From a virus, in the IMG/VR virus record IMGVR_UViG_3300040808_001284, positions 1 through 27,302 of that record: a DNA stretch of 27,302 nucleotides. One strand, 5' to 3'. How positions within the stretch are numbered: position 1 is the first letter of the stretch; each line of letters opens with the position of its first letter. The notes under the pieces were generated by a model. It did not search any database and was not told the DNA's origin. It saw only the letters and a program-made list of their open reading frames with translations. The position numbers and the translations under genes are program-made. Shown here piece after piece: positions 27,234-27,302 of the stretch.

Positions 27234-27302
27234 CCCCGGGCCTGAACAGTACAATTGTTCGTAATTGGCCCGGATTCAGCTCGTAAATCTTTTTTATTTT
27301 TT
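27234..27302 (+). repeat. Start of a second repetitive cassette at the window edge
   Basis: CCCCGGGCCTGAA, then ACAATTGTTCG (27251-27261), then GGCCCGG and AAATCTTTTTTATTTTTT. The order parallels 26259-26360. CCGGGCC/GGCCCGG forms a stem enclosing GAACA/TGTTC. The window ends in the T-rich part. Confidence 0.6.

Noticed and set aside
1-27302. Temperate lifestyle (integrase, attachment site, CI-type repressor)
   Set aside because: No integrase or classic repressor is encoded in the window; the RHH-like gene and the ImmA-like protease alone are not enough.

Overview
The window reads as part of a double-stranded DNA bacteriophage genome, most likely short-tailed (podovirus-like). A run of large Gly/Ala-rich internal-virion-type proteins sits between tail genes and a GH24 lysozyme, and a DNA replication module and a small terminase subunit follow. 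Base composition is moderately AT-rich, promoters are sigma70-like (TTGACA / TATAAT-like), and many genes resemble marine phage families. A proteobacterial, perhaps alphaproteobacterial, marine host is an inference only. Portal, capsid, large terminase and the 5' part of the tail fibre gene are absent, so they must lie outside the window. No integrase, tRNA or CRISPR array was seen.

Layout. (1) nt 1-10861: tail and virion module on the + strand. It contains a 5'-truncated tail fibre with an S74 self-cleaving chaperone, small ORFs, a P22 gp10/T7 nozzle-like protein, a promoter with a 13-bp palindrome in its spacer (3432-3459), four internal virion-type proteins and a lysozyme. (2) nt 10854-11827: a nest of tiny overlapping genes (a DUF1289-like protein, a zinc ribbon, a PD-(D/E)XK nuclease) converging on a minus-strand pair (zinc ribbon plus ribbon-helix-helix-like protein). 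That pair is the only minus-strand coding I accept. (3) nt 11870-20581: replication and recombination module with DUF1064-like nuclease, Sak4-like ATPase, DUF669-like ssDNA-binding protein, winged helix, SF2 helicase, Cas4-like nuclease and TOPRIM primase-helicase. Genes are tightly coupled by ATGA, TAATG and ATGCTTAA overlaps. (4) nt 20595-24731: HNH nuclease, a fusion of a sigma region 4-like HTH with an RNA polymerase alpha-CTD-like domain, a strong terminator, and then accessory genes (GGCT-like, ImmA/IrrE-like protease, second HNH protein, small unknowns). (5) nt 24732-25017: a non-coding block packed with iterons and inverted repeats. (6) nt 25018-25865: zinc-finger protein and small terminase subunit. 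(7) nt 25866-26429: GC-rich repetitive non-coding DNA with fragments of tail-fibre coding sequence. (8) nt 26430-27302: four tiny genes, a terminator and the start of another copy of the repetitive cassette.

Regulation is the most interesting aspect. Three promoters (21465, 22358, 26373) carry a GCAATNATTGC-type palindrome exactly 7 nt after the -35 hexamer; two of them also share a 15-nt leader. The 9-mer AATTGTTCG (either strand) occurs at least 14 times by eye, against about 0.2 expected for a uniform random sequence of this length. The sigma4/alpha-CTD fusion, the ribbon-helix-helix protein and the winged-helix protein are candidate phage regulators, but none is linked to a site by direct evidence.
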